Source: Amycolatopsis lurida
Lineage (GTDB): Bacteria; Actinomycetota; Actinomycetes; Mycobacteriales; Pseudonocardiaceae
Direction: 5' to 3'
Assembly (NCBI RefSeq): GCF_900105055.1
Contig: NZ_FNTA01000004.1
Span: 1,674,001 to 1,738,000, forward strand
DNA: 64,000 nt
Shown here: one piece after another, positions 1-8,793 of the stretch
Position numbering within the stretch: the first letter of the stretch is position 1
Layout of the letters: every line of letters begins with the position of its first letter
Notes under the pieces: model-generated
Told to the model about the DNA's origin: nothing
The model's input: the letters and a program-made list of their open reading frames with translations, nothing else
The model's database searches: none
Program-made: the position numbers and the translations under genes

Positions 1-395
1 ACCACGTTGGTGTGGTACTTCTCCTTGGTCAGTCCGGACTTCTCCACGGCGTCGGTGACGTCCATCAACGCGCCCTTCGTCGCCAGTTCGGGGAAGTTCG
101 CGGGCGTCATCCAGAACACGTCGGGCGCGGTGCCGGAGACCATCTCGGTGACGAGCTTGGTCCAGTACTGGTCGTAGGGCTGAAGCTCGATCTTGACGTC
201 GATGTCGGGGTGCGTGGCTTTGAACGCCTCGAAGACCTTCTCGTAGCCCTTCTGCTGCTGCTCGTCCCAGATTCGGTAGGTCAGTGTCGTCTTGCCGTTG
301 CTGTCGCCGCTGCCGCCGCAGGCGGCGACCAGCCCGACCAGCACGCCGATGCTCAGCGCGCTGAGCATCTTCCGCCGGAAAGTCGAGAGCTGCAT
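1..395 (-). CDS. Sugar ABC transporter substrate-binding lipoprotein (C-terminus beyond window)
   Basis: Extracytoplasmic solute-binding protein of the carbohydrate uptake (CUT1) type. The first 131 residues are visible and the gene runs off the left edge. The N-terminus has basic residues (FRRK), a hydrophobic stretch and a lipobox LVAAC with Cys26, so it should be lipidated and held outside the membrane. The following mature sequence (TYRIWDEQQQKGYEKVFEAF, then APDVFWMTPANFPELA) is typical of the family-1 binding fold. It is the last gene of the minus-strand operon, 17 bp after the second permease; such genes usually come first. The bound sugar is not identifiable; the neighbouring glycosidases suggest a galactose- or hexosamine-containing oligosaccharide. 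Confidence 0.9.
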   Translation of the reverse strand, partial: MQLSTFRRKMLSALSIGVLVGLVAACGGSGDSNGKTTLTYRIWDEQQQKGYEKVFEAFKATHPDIDVKIELQPYDQYWTKLVTEMVSGTAPDVFWMTPANFPELATKGALMDVTDAVEKSGLTKEKYHTNV

Positions 396-412
396 GGGGA
401 CACTCCTTTGTG

Positions 413-1249
413 TCATTTGAGTCCGGTCAGGGCGACCGACCGGACGATGTAGCGCTGGAAGAAGACGAAAACGAGCAGCATCGGCAGCAACGTGAGCAGG
501 CTGCCCGCCATCATCCGGGTGTAGTCGATGCCGATCTCCGAGCGCAGGGCGGCGATCGCGACGGTGACCACACGGGTGTCCTCGCTGCTGGTGATGATCA
601 GCGGCCACAGGAAGTTGTTCCAGGACGAGATCACCGTGACGATCGCCAGCGTGGCCAGGATCGGCCTGCTCAGCGGCAGGATGATCCGCCACAGGATGGT
701 CAGGTGCCCCGCGCCGTCCATCCGCGCGGCCTCCTCGATCTCGCGCGGGATGCTGCGGAAGAACTGGCGCATCAGGAAAATCCCGTACGGTGTCCCGAAG
801 ACGTACGGCGCGACGAGCCCGTACCAGCTGTTCACCAGGTCCAGCTCACGCATGATCAGGAACAGCGGGATCAAGGTCACCACGTTGGGCACCATCAAGG
901 TGGCCAGGTACAGCCAGAACAGCGAGTTGCGGCCCCGGAAGTCCAAGCGCGCGAACGCATACGCCGCCAACGTGGTGAAGATCAGTTGCCCCACGGTGAG
1001 GACGGTGACGAAGATGAAGGTGTTGAGGATGGACTGTGCGAAGTCCGAGCCCAGCAGCGCGCCGAGGTTCTCCATCGTCGGCGAGGACGGCGGCGCCCAC
1101 GGTGCCGCCTCGAAGAGCTCACCGCGCGGTTTCAACGCGGTCGAGACGATCAGCCAGTACGGGAAGATCGACATGGCCGCCCCGATGATCAGCGTCGCGT
1201 AGAGGGCGGCGCGGCGGGAAGGCCGCCGTCGCCGGGTGGTCGTGGTCAC
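413..1249 (-). CDS. Carbohydrate ABC transporter permease, MalG type
   Basis: Inner-membrane subunit of a CUT1 sugar importer, 278 aa. A basic N-terminus (TTTTRRRRPSRR) precedes about six membrane segments. The EAA loop that contacts the ATPase is at about residues 170-192 (EEAARMDGAG...ILP), as expected for MalG homologues. A GTG start fits best, with GAGGGG six bases upstream. It lies 12 bp after the MalF-type permease in one operon. No ATPase gene is visible; such importers in actinomycetes commonly use a shared MsiK-type ATPase encoded elsewhere, which is an inference here. The substrate is unknown. Confidence 0.93.
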   Translation of the reverse strand: MTTTTRRRRPSRRAALYATLIIGAAMSIFPYWLIVSTALKPRGELFEAAPWAPPSSPTMENLGALLGSDFAQSILNTFIFVTVLTVGQLIFTTLAAYAFARLDFRGRNSLFWLYLATLMVPNVVTLIPLFLIMRELDLVNSWYGLVAPYVFGTPYGIFLMRQFFRSIPREIEEAARMDGAGHLTILWRIILPLSRPILATLAIVTVISSWNNFLWPLIITSSEDTRVVTVAIAALRSEIGIDYTRMMAGSLLTLLPMLLVFVFFQRYIVRSVALTGLK

Positions 1250-1261
1250 GGTCGGCCCCTC

Positions 1262-2212
1262 TCAGGTCAGGTCGTAGGTCGTGGTGCGGTTGAAGTACCG
1301 GACCTGCGCCATGGTGACCGCGAGGATGATCAGGAACAGCACCATCGCGATGGCGGAGGCGTAGCCGAAATCGAACTGCCGGAACGCGGTCTGGTAGATC
1401 GTGTAGTTGATGACCTCGGTGCTGTTGCCGGGACCGCCGTTGGTCATCACGAAGACGGTGTCGAAGACCTGGAACGAGCCGATCACGTTGGTGACGAGGA
1501 CGAAGAACAGCGTCGGGCGCAACAGCGGCAGGGTGATCGCGAAGAACTGCCGGACCGGCGACGCCCCGTCCAGCGTGGCCGCCTCGTAGAAGTCCTTCGG
1601 GATGGACTGCAACCCGGCGAGGAAGAACAGCATGTTGTAGCCCGCGAACTGCCACACCTGGGTCGCCGCCACCGAGGGCAGCGCGAGGCTGGCCGAGGAC
1701 AGCCAGCTCGGCCCGTCGATCCCGAAGATCTCCAGGAAGGAGTTGACCGCGCCGGTGGCCGGGTCGAAGATCCAGCCCCACACCAGGCCCATCACCACCG
1801 GCGTCGCCATCCAGGGCAGGACGAACATCGCACGGAAGATCTTCACGCCGCGCACTCGCTGGTTGAGCAGCAGCGCGAGCAACAGGGCCAGCACCGTCTG
1901 CACCGGGATGGTCAGGACCACGTAGGCGACGGTCACCAGCAGCGAGTGGCCGATCCCGCCGTCGGCGAAGAGCCGCTCGTAGTTGGCCAGCCCGACGAAC
2001 TCCGGCGTGGCCAGCAGCTTCCAGTCGAACAGGCTCAGCCCGGCGACGATCAGCACTGGCAGCAACAGGAACGCGACGACACCGAACAGGCTCGGGGCCA
2101 CGAAGGCATATGCCGTCAGGGTCTCTCGCGCTCGCCGCCGACGTCCCCGCGGCGGCATCGGGCGGGTCGAAACCGGTGTCGGCGGGGTCGGCACCTCAAG
2201 GACCTGAGCCAT
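1262..2212 (-). CDS. Carbohydrate ABC transporter permease, MalF type
   Basis: Membrane subunit of the same CUT1 importer, 316 aa. After a Pro- and Arg-rich cytoplasmic tail it has about six membrane helices, with the EAA loop at about residues 207-230 (YEAATLDGAS...ITLPLLRP). The sequence TNVIGSFQVFDTVFVMTNGG near the C-terminus is characteristic of MalF/UgpA-like permeases. ATG start with GAAGGGAG five bases upstream. It is 21 bp downstream of the alpha-galactosidase gene and presumably co-transcribed with it, linking import to galactoside cleavage. Confidence 0.93.
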   Translation of the reverse strand: MAQVLEVPTPPTPVSTRPMPPRGRRRRARETLTAYAFVAPSLFGVVAFLLLPVLIVAGLSLFDWKLLATPEFVGLANYERLFADGGIGHSLLVTVAYVVLTIPVQTVLALLLALLLNQRVRGVKIFRAMFVLPWMATPVVMGLVWGWIFDPATGAVNSFLEIFGIDGPSWLSSASLALPSVAATQVWQFAGYNMLFFLAGLQSIPKDFYEAATLDGASPVRQFFAITLPLLRPTLFFVLVTNVIGSFQVFDTVFVMTNGGPGNSTEVINYTIYQTAFRQFDFGYASAIAMVLFLIILAVTMAQVRYFNRTTTYDLT

Positions 2213-2233
2213 GGGGACTCCCTTCCGGAGAGA

Positions 2234-3541
2234 TCAGGCAGGACCGGTTGACGGCGTGAGCAGCTCGCGGGTGCGCGTGGCTCCCCACTCGTCGAGGTCG
2301 GCGAGGCGATCGCTCGAACACCTCCACCCACCGCTGGAGGCCACGTGATCCGCCCAGCCGGCGCGGTCTTCCACGCGTGGAGACACCAGCAGGCAGTCGG
2401 GATCGTTGACCCACAACCGGCCGTGCATGAACTCCCGCGCCGCCCCGGCCAGCCGCGCGCCAAGCTGTGAGGGCTGACTGACGTCCCCGGACTTGGGTTC
2501 GACGGCGATCGCGGTGTCCGGGCTGACCCGCATGGCGTCGACCAGTCCCACGCTGGGCAGCATCGGTGCGCCACAACCGAGAACGGTCGAGTCCGGGCCG
2601 ACCGCCTCGCGGATGATCCGCATCCCGGCCACGTAGGCGTCATGCCCCGACACGTCGGCGCGCCGAGGGCCGGGGTGCGCTCCTGCGTAGACGTAGTCGA
2701 TCTTGAAGAACGAAAACCCGGTCGCTACCAGTGATCTGAACACGCCGCCGAGATGCTCCGCCGCGTCAGGGTGTGTCACGTCGAGCACCGCGATGTCCCG
2801 GTCCCACTCGCGCATCACGGGCGTGCCCCGTACCAGCCAGTCCGGATGCTCGGTCGCCACCCGGCTGTCGGAGGCCACGAAGAACGGCGTCAGCCAGATG
2901 CCCGCCCGCCGCCCGGTGTCTGCGACGCGTTTCGCCACTCCTTCAAGGGATCCGAAGCCCGGCCGGATGTCGAGCCAGTCCCCGATGGCGTTCTGGTAGC
3001 CGTCGTCGAGCTGGATGATCTCCAACGGCAGCTCCAGTCGTTCGGCGTGCACCAGGGTGTCGGCGATGTCCTGCTCGGTGACCTTGTTCCAGTGCCCGTA
3101 CCAGCTGCTCCACCCCGGACCGAGCGGACGGACCGCCGTCACGCCACCGTCGGCCGCCACTTCCTCGGCCCAGGCGACGAGCGCGCGCGGAAGGTCGGCG
3201 TGCTCGGTCTCCCGGACAGCGCCCAGGCTGGAGACGACGAGCCGGTCCCCGAGCGCCTGTACGCGGATGGAGGGGACTTCGGCGGAGTGATCCACCGCGG
3301 ACCACGACCGCACCGGGCCACCGTCGCCCGGGTCGATCACGATGAGTCCCTCGCCCTGGAAGCCGGACTCCGGCATCGGCCGGTCGAAGCGGAAGCAGCT
3401 CGCCGCGATCTGCGCCGAGGACGGCCGGGGCGAAGTCGCGTTACCCGGGTAGATACCGGTGGGACTCCAGGACTGCCAGCCCTGCTCGAAGACGCGCGCC
3501 CGAGACGGCACGCAGGCAACCTCAGCGATCGGGAGGTACAT
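2234..3541 (-). CDS. GH36-type alpha-galactosidase, compact form
   Basis: Glycoside hydrolase of 435 aa, predicted to release terminal alpha-galactose (or alpha-GalNAc) inside the cell; no signal peptide. The barrel region shows GPGWSSWYGHWNKVT, then IIQLDDGYQ, and the nucleophile motif FKIDYVYAG at about residue 279. A second conserved block, MRVSPDTA, probably supplies the acid/base Asp. Many GH36 enzymes are about 700 aa with large flanking beta domains; this one is short. ATG start with GAAGGGA upstream. It is the first gene of the importer operon and diverges from the GH20 gene, so both are probably controlled from the AT-rich gap between them. Confidence 0.85.
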   Translation of the reverse strand: MYLPIAEVACVPSRARVFEQGWQSWSPTGIYPGNATSPRPSSAQIAASCFRFDRPMPESGFQGEGLIVIDPGDGGPVRSWSAVDHSAEVPSIRVQALGDRLVVSSLGAVRETEHADLPRALVAWAEEVAADGGVTAVRPLGPGWSSWYGHWNKVTEQDIADTLVHAERLELPLEIIQLDDGYQNAIGDWLDIRPGFGSLEGVAKRVADTGRRAGIWLTPFFVASDSRVATEHPDWLVRGTPVMREWDRDIAVLDVTHPDAAEHLGGVFRSLVATGFSFFKIDYVYAGAHPGPRRADVSGHDAYVAGMRIIREAVGPDSTVLGCGAPMLPSVGLVDAMRVSPDTAIAVEPKSGDVSQPSQLGARLAGAAREFMHGRLWVNDPDCLLVSPRVEDRAGWADHVASSGGWRCSSDRLADLDEWGATRTRELLTPSTGPA

Positions 3542-3668
3542 CGGCGTCCCTTCGTGGTGGTTCTTGTTCGTTTGTGCGCATACTATCTCTTAAAAGAGCA
3601 CTATATGCTCAATCTAGAAGTTTAATGAACAGAAAAAAACATATGCACGCATACGGAGGGCAGTGACC
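3542..3668. promoter_or_regulatory. AT-rich divergent promoter region with two small dyads
   Basis: This 127-bp gap separates the GH36 operon from the GH20 gene and is clearly richer in A+T than its surroundings. It holds CTCTT-AA-AAGAG at 3587-3598 and AGCA-N5-TGCT at 3597-3609, which overlap and could bind a repressor. GGAGGG at 3656-3661 is the ribosome-binding site for the GH20 start at 3669. No regulator gene is adjacent; the AraC protein at 8794-9660 is the nearest candidate (inference). Confidence 0.5.
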
Positions 3669-5351
3669 ATGGGCCATGACGACGCGCGAGAGCGGGCGGC
3701 GCACCTCGTTCCCCAACCGCACTCGGTGCGGCTCGGCGCGGGGGTGCTCCGGCTTCCGGCCGAACTCGCGGTGCGCCTGGACGTGCCGGCGGAGGAACGG
3801 GCGGCGGTCCTGCGGGTGATCGCGCTGCTGCCCATGACCAGCAAGGTCGTCACCGAACCCGCAGGCCTGCGGGTGCTGCTCCGCGCGGGCGTGACCCCTC
3901 CCGAGGGTTTCGTGCTCGACGTGACCGAGACCGGAGTGACCATCACCGCGGCGGACCGTTCCGGTGTCGTGTATGCCGTGCAGACCCTGCGTCAGCTGCT
4001 GCCCGACGCCGCTTACCGGCAGGCCGCGCCGTCGGGCATCCGGTGGGACGCACCGGTCATCCGCGTCGAAGACAGTCCACGATTCCGCTGGCGCGGAATG
4101 CTCCTCGACGTCGCCCGGCACTTCCTGCCCAAGCGGGAGGTGTTGCGCCACCTCGATCTGATGAGCGCGCACAAGCTGAACACCCTGCATCTGCACCTCA
4201 GCGACGACCAGGGCTGGCGGGTGGAGAGCCTTCGCTTCCCGCGCCTGCACGAGGTCGGCGGCTGGCGGGCGACGAGCCAGGTCAGCCACTACTCCGACGA
4301 GGTCGTCCACGACGGCACACCACACGGCGGTCATTACACCCGCGACGACCTCGCCGAGATCGTCGCCTACGCGGCGGACCGCGCGATCACGGTCGTCCCG
4401 GAGATCGGCATTCCCGGCCACACCGGGGCCTTGCTGGCCGCCTACCCGGAGTTCGGGTCCCCGTCCGTGCCGGCTCGCACGGTGCACACGAACTGGGGTG
4501 TGCACGACGCGCTCCTGGCTCCCTCCGAGCACTCCCTGGAGTTTCTGCGCCTCCTGTTCGACGAGCTGCTCCCGCTGTTCCCTTCCCCGTACGTGCACGT
4601 GGGTGGCGACGAATCCGTCCTGCGGGCGTGGGACGACGACCCGGTGGTGCGTGCGTTCGCCGACAAGCGGAGGCTCACCGGGAGTGCCGAGATCTTCGCC
4701 GCCCTGATGGCCGAAGTGCGGCACATGCTGGCTGAGCACGGCAAAACACCGGTCACGTGGGACGACAGCTTTGCCGCGCAAGGAGCCGCGGCCGACGCGG
4801 AATCGACCACCACGCTGGTCATGGCGTGGCGGGGCGCGGAGGTCGCCCGCCGGGCGGCGGCGGCCGGTCACGATGTCGTGCTTTCGCCGGTCATGCCGAC
4901 CTATTTCGACTACTTCCAGGAGGCCCACCCCGACGAGCCGCTCGCGATCGGTGGCCCGGTCACCCTCGACGACGTCGCCTCGTGGGAGCCGATCCCGCGG
5001 GACTGGTCCGAAACCGAAAGTGCTCGTGTGCGAGGGATCCAGTGCCAGATGTGGACCGAGTTCGTCGCGGACCCACGACTGGTCGACTACCTCCTGTACC
5101 CGCGAACGTGTGCCTTCGCGGAGATCGCTTGGGGCTCCCGCACACAGGATCTCCACCGGCGGCTGCCCCGCCACCTCGACCGGCTGGCGGCGGCCGGAGT
5201 CGAGTTCCGCCCGCTGACCGGCCCGGCGCCGTGGCAGCGCGGCGGCACCGGTCGGCGAGCCCATCGCGCCGGGGTTCCGATGGCCGAGCGCCTCGCGAAC
5301 TACGCCGACGCGGCCGCGACCGGAACCGTGGCGGATATCCCTGACGTGTAA
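3669..5351 (+). CDS. GH20 beta-N-acetylhexosaminidase
   Basis: Exo-glycosidase of 560 aa that removes terminal beta-linked GlcNAc or GalNAc by substrate-assisted catalysis. An N-terminal GH20b-like domain (about residues 10-130) leads into the barrel, which opens with SPRFRWRGMLLDVARHFLP. HLSDDQGWR is present, and the catalytic pair is in HVGGDE (Asp314-Glu315). No signal peptide, so it should act on imported oligosaccharides. ATG 3669 is preferred because GGAGGG sits at correct spacing; an in-frame GTG at 3663 is too close to it. Divergent from the GH36/importer operon. Confidence 0.92.
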   Translation: MGHDDARERAAHLVPQPHSVRLGAGVLRLPAELAVRLDVPAEERAAVLRVIALLPMTSKVVTEPAGLRVLLRAGVTPPEGFVLDVTETGVTITAADRSGVVYAVQTLRQLLPDAAYRQAAPSGIRWDAPVIRVEDSPRFRWRGMLLDVARHFLPKREVLRHLDLMSAHKLNTLHLHLSDDQGWRVESLRFPRLHEVGGWRATSQVSHYSDEVVHDGTPHGGHYTRDDLAEIVAYAADRAITVVPEIGIPGHTGALLAAYPEFGSPSVPARTVHTNWGVHDALLAPSEHSLEFLRLLFDELLPLFPSPYVHVGGDESVLRAWDDDPVVRAFADKRRLTGSAEIFAALMAEVRHMLAEHGKTPVTWDDSFAAQGAAADAESTTTLVMAWRGAEVARRAAAAGHDVVLSPVMPTYFDYFQEAHPDEPLAIGGPVTLDDVASWEPIPRDWSETESARVRGIQCQMWTEFVADPRLVDYLLYPRTCAFAEIAWGSRTQDLHRRLPRHLDRLAAAGVEFRPLTGPAPWQRGGTGRRAHRAGVPMAERLANYADAAATGTVADIPDV

Positions 5352-5386
5352 AGAATTCCGCGCGCGGTGGCGGTGCACGGACGCCG

Positions 5387-8300
5387 TCACCGCGTCGGGG
5401 TCCGGATCGCTCGGGCGAGGTCCAGCGCGTCGACGTGGTGCGGGTCCTCAGCCAGCAGCGCGGTCAACCGGTCAACCGCGCGTGCGTGCTGCCCGTCGAG
5501 AATGTCGAGCTGCGCCCGCAAGAAACCTGTACGGCGCAGCCGCGTGGCGGCCGGATCCTCGGTGAACAACAACATCGACGGCAGCGAAGTCGCGAAGTAG
5601 TCCACGACCGGCGGGCTCGCCTCCACCGTGTCGCAGAAGGCTCGCAACGCCTCGGTGAGCCGGTCGGCTTCCTCGGTGCGACCCAGCCTGCGCAGCGCGA
5701 GCACCGAAGAGTAGGTCGCCTCGGAATAGGGCTGGGTACTCATCCCCAGGAAGTCGCCCTGCTGCGCGGCGGCCAGCTCCCAGGCCGCCCGGTCGCCCAG
5801 CACGTCACCTCGCATCAGGTGCAGCTGGGCGGTGTTCGCGAGCGGATGCCTTGCCTCGCTGAGAGATTCCGGCGGCGCAAAAGCATCGTCCACTGTGGAT
5901 CGGGCACGGCACAGCCGGTCCCATACGCGCAGCACGTCGCCCTCACCGCCCTCCCACGGTTGGAAGGTGCGGCCGAGCAGCAGTTCGCGGGCCTCGTCGA
6001 GCCGGTCGGCGGTGATCAGCAGTTGTGCGAGCTCAAGGGTGGCGTCGTCTCGTGTCTCGACCAGGGCGCGGTTCCGCAAGAGCCAGTCCAGCCGTTGCCC
6101 GGGCGGCACGCCGCGCCTCGCACTGAGCTGATCACGCTCGAAGACCAACCTGGCGTCGTCCCCCGCGACGGCGAGCGCGGAGTCGTAGGCCGCGCATGCC
6201 TGGTCGGCGTCACCGAGGTGGTTGAAGGCCGCGAGCCCCAGATTCCGCCAAACCACCGGGTCATCCGGGTCGATCGCGGCCGCGGCGTTCCAGGCCGCGC
6301 ACGCGTCGTCAGGGCGTCCGTTGGCGTAGAGCCAATGTCCGAGCAGCGCGCGAGCCCGCACGTCCGTGTCGTCGGAATCCGCCGCACGCTCCAACGTCAA
6401 CGCATCGTCCAGCCGTGAAGGAAAGCACCACGTGGCGTCGAGATTCTGCGCCCTCTGGACGGCTTCACGCGCCTCGTGGTCTCTGCCCAGCCTGCGCAGC
6501 ACCTCGGCTCGGTAGTACTCCAGCAACGGCCCGGCCGCTGTCTGTCCGATCGCGCGGGACCCCTCCCGCTCACGGGCGACGTCGAGCACCCGCAGCGCCG
6601 CCTCGTGCTCGCCAACGCCGATGTACTCCAGCGCGATGTCAAGGCAGGTCTGTGCGTCCGTCGTGAGAGGCAGGCCGAGCAGATCGCGCGTCCACCAGTC
6701 CAGGGGATCAAGCACATGGGTGGCTTCGGCAAGCTTTGTCGCTTGACCGTCTTTTCCGTTACGGCGCAACACGATCACCTGGAGCGCACGGGCTTGCAGG
6801 TGCTCCGGCTCGGTGCGCAGCACATCCTCGAGCCTGGCCAGTGCCTCCCTGTTCCGCCCGTGTGCGGCGTCGATGCGCGCCATGCGATAGCCCGCCGGTG
6901 CCCGCCACGCGCGCGCCCACGAGCTTGAGCCGTAGACGTCGTAGGCTTCCTCGGCCCGGTCGAGTCGCTCCAGGACTAGACCGAGGCAGTACAGCGCGGT
7001 CGTGTCGACGGGGTTCGCATTCAACGTCGCCAGCCGGGAAACGGCTACCCGCAGCAACTCCTCCGCCTCAGCGAAGTCACCACGCTGATACGCGAGCCCA
7101 GCGAGCCCGACATTGGCCGCGACATGCGCGGGATCGCGGCGCACTGCCTCACGCCAGTACAGCTCCGGCGAGCGCGTCGCGTGCCGGTACTGATCGAGGT
7201 GCGCGCCGATCACGGCCAGCTCTTCCACGGTCGGCACGTCATCGGGCGCGGCGGGCTCGTGCGCCGGGGTGACTTGATCGTCCGCACTGGGGACCAGGGA
7301 ATCCCACTCCACCAACAGTTCGTCACCGTGGAGGACGCGCAGCACGAGTCGATCAGCGGGCCCCGTCAGCGGGACGCTCTCCTGGAAGGGCTTGCCCGGC
7401 GCGATGTCGGCGCGTACCTCGGCGATCTCGGTCCCAGTGCCGTCAACGAGCGACAAGCGGCATCCGGGGCGGTCAACCGTCACGGCGACTCCGACCCGCG
7501 CGCTCGTTCCCCGCAGGTCCACCCGCGCCGCGGCGTCCACGGTCGCCGCCTGCACCGGCCCGATTTCCTGAATCGGATACCAGAACTGGGAAAACACCTT
7601 CGTCTCCCCGGGCGCGATGAAGGAGAAGTCCGGCTGGTTGTCGGTGAACACCCCGGCCATCAATTCGACGTAGGCCGAACCGTCATCGGTCAGATTGCGG
7701 CCCCACGCATCACCGAACTCCGAAGCGCCCCAAGTCCACTGCTTCTTCCCGACAGCGATCTGCCGATCGGCGACGTGCACGAACCCGGCCCGCGCGGCAT
7801 GGTCATAGCCACCGAAGAATGCTTCCTTCCTGCCCACACACATGTACGAGGTCGGCACCGGGATGTTGCGATACCAGTCAAGGCGGTCCCCGCGGACCTG
7901 TACCCCACCGGCGACCGTGTCGACCTCGTCGTGCCGGGCCGGGTAGTCGACTCCGTAGTAGGCCCGATCCGCGGCGGGGAAGCCGGTCGTCGCGCGCTTG
8001 GCGTGATCGGCGACCACCCGCACGTCTCGTGGGAAGAACGACTGGTAATTCTCATCCGCCCGCGCGGCGATATTGGTCCACCACAAGAACGTCCGGGTCC
8101 GCTCGCCACGGTTGTACAGCCGCACCCGAAGCTCCAGGACGGCGTTGTCGGGCCGCATCCGGACGCCGTGCATCCCCTTCATCCGGTCGAAGGGGTCGTG
8201 GTCGGAGCACCACACGGTCACGGCGCCATCGGCCTCGTGCTCGATCTCGACGTCGGTCGGCAGGAACGTGGCGGGGCGATGGTGCTGCGGCCAGTTGAAC

Positions 8301-8701
8301 TCGACTCCGCCGGAGATCCATGGGCCGGTCAGGCCGACGAGAGCGGGCTTGATCACCGGGTTGCGGTAGAAGAAGTCGTAGTTTCTGGTGCGGTCGAAAG
8401 CGACATGAATGCGGCCACCGAGCTCGGGCAGCACCATCAGCCGCAGCCAGCGGTTCTCCAGGTGCACCGCGTCCCACTTCGCCGGGGCCTTCACCGGGCT
8501 GATCCGGTCGTGGAACGGCAGTGGATACACCCGCCCGGAGGAGCCCTGATAGACGCGCCGGTCCAGGTAGGCGGGATACCGGTCGGGCGCCTCGGGAAGG
8601 TAGCTGTCGATCATCACCCCGGCCCGCCACGCCGCGACCCCGGCCTCGGCCTGCTCGGCGGGGCGGGACGGCAGGATCAGCGTCGATTCACCCTGTGACA
8701 T
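5387..8701 (-). CDS. DUF5107 domain and tetratricopeptide-repeat protein
   Basis: Large predicted cytoplasmic protein, 1104 aa. Residues from about 45 to 340 look like a DUF5107 (galactose-mutarotase-like) domain: MVLPELGGRIHVAFD, then GPWISGGVEFNWPQHHRPATF, are typical. A linker follows, then roughly ten TPR units from about 500 to 1080 with repeated Ala/Leu/Arg helices such as YQRGDFAEAEELLRVAV. DUF5107 proteins are often found with glycoside hydrolase and sugar transport loci, but their activity is not established. No signal peptide. It is tail-to-tail with the GH20 gene and divergent from the AraC gene, so it may belong to the same regulon. Confidence 0.85.
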   Translation of the reverse strand: MSQGESTLILPSRPAEQAEAGVAAWRAGVMIDSYLPEAPDRYPAYLDRRVYQGSSGRVYPLPFHDRISPVKAPAKWDAVHLENRWLRLMVLPELGGRIHVAFDRTRNYDFFYRNPVIKPALVGLTGPWISGGVEFNWPQHHRPATFLPTDVEIEHEADGAVTVWCSDHDPFDRMKGMHGVRMRPDNAVLELRVRLYNRGERTRTFLWWTNIAARADENYQSFFPRDVRVVADHAKRATTGFPAADRAYYGVDYPARHDEVDTVAGGVQVRGDRLDWYRNIPVPTSYMCVGRKEAFFGGYDHAARAGFVHVADRQIAVGKKQWTWGASEFGDAWGRNLTDDGSAYVELMAGVFTDNQPDFSFIAPGETKVFSQFWYPIQEIGPVQAATVDAAARVDLRGTSARVGVAVTVDRPGCRLSLVDGTGTEIAEVRADIAPGKPFQESVPLTGPADRLVLRVLHGDELLVEWDSLVPSADDQVTPAHEPAAPDDVPTVEELAVIGAHLDQYRHATRSPELYWREAVRRDPAHVAANVGLAGLAYQRGDFAEAEELLRVAVSRLATLNANPVDTTALYCLGLVLERLDRAEEAYDVYGSSSWARAWRAPAGYRMARIDAAHGRNREALARLEDVLRTEPEHLQARALQVIVLRRNGKDGQATKLAEATHVLDPLDWWTRDLLGLPLTTDAQTCLDIALEYIGVGEHEAALRVLDVAREREGSRAIGQTAAGPLLEYYRAEVLRRLGRDHEAREAVQRAQNLDATWCFPSRLDDALTLERAADSDDTDVRARALLGHWLYANGRPDDACAAWNAAAAIDPDDPVVWRNLGLAAFNHLGDADQACAAYDSALAVAGDDARLVFERDQLSARRGVPPGQRLDWLLRNRALVETRDDATLELAQLLITADRLDEARELLLGRTFQPWEGGEGDVLRVWDRLCRARSTVDDAFAPPESLSEARHPLANTAQLHLMRGDVLGDRAAWELAAAQQGDFLGMSTQPYSEATYSSVLALRRLGRTEEADRLTEALRAFCDTVEASPPVVDYFATSLPSMLLFTEDPAATRLRRTGFLRAQLDILDGQHARAVDRLTALLAEDPHHVDALDLARAIRTPTR

Positions 8702-8793
8702 GCGGCAACGCTATGCCCGGGCACCCGTTCGGCGGGATGGCCGAATCGACCGAGTCACCTGGACGATTCGACGGCCGGCGGTACGGTGTGCGG

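Noticed and set aside
410-2251. 613-aa plus-strand open frame opposite the ABC permeases
   Set aside because: It is the complement of two clearly recognisable permeases. The translation is low-complexity (Arg, Gln, Asp, His) without motifs, as expected for antisense frames in high-GC DNA.
3609-5390. 593-aa minus-strand frame opposite the GH20 gene
   Set aside because: The GH20 motifs are on the plus strand; the antisense translation has no domain and no start with a ribosome-binding site.
7124-8698. 524-aa plus-strand frame opposite the DUF5107 gene
   Set aside because: Shadow of the real coding strand; the composition is biased and motif-free.
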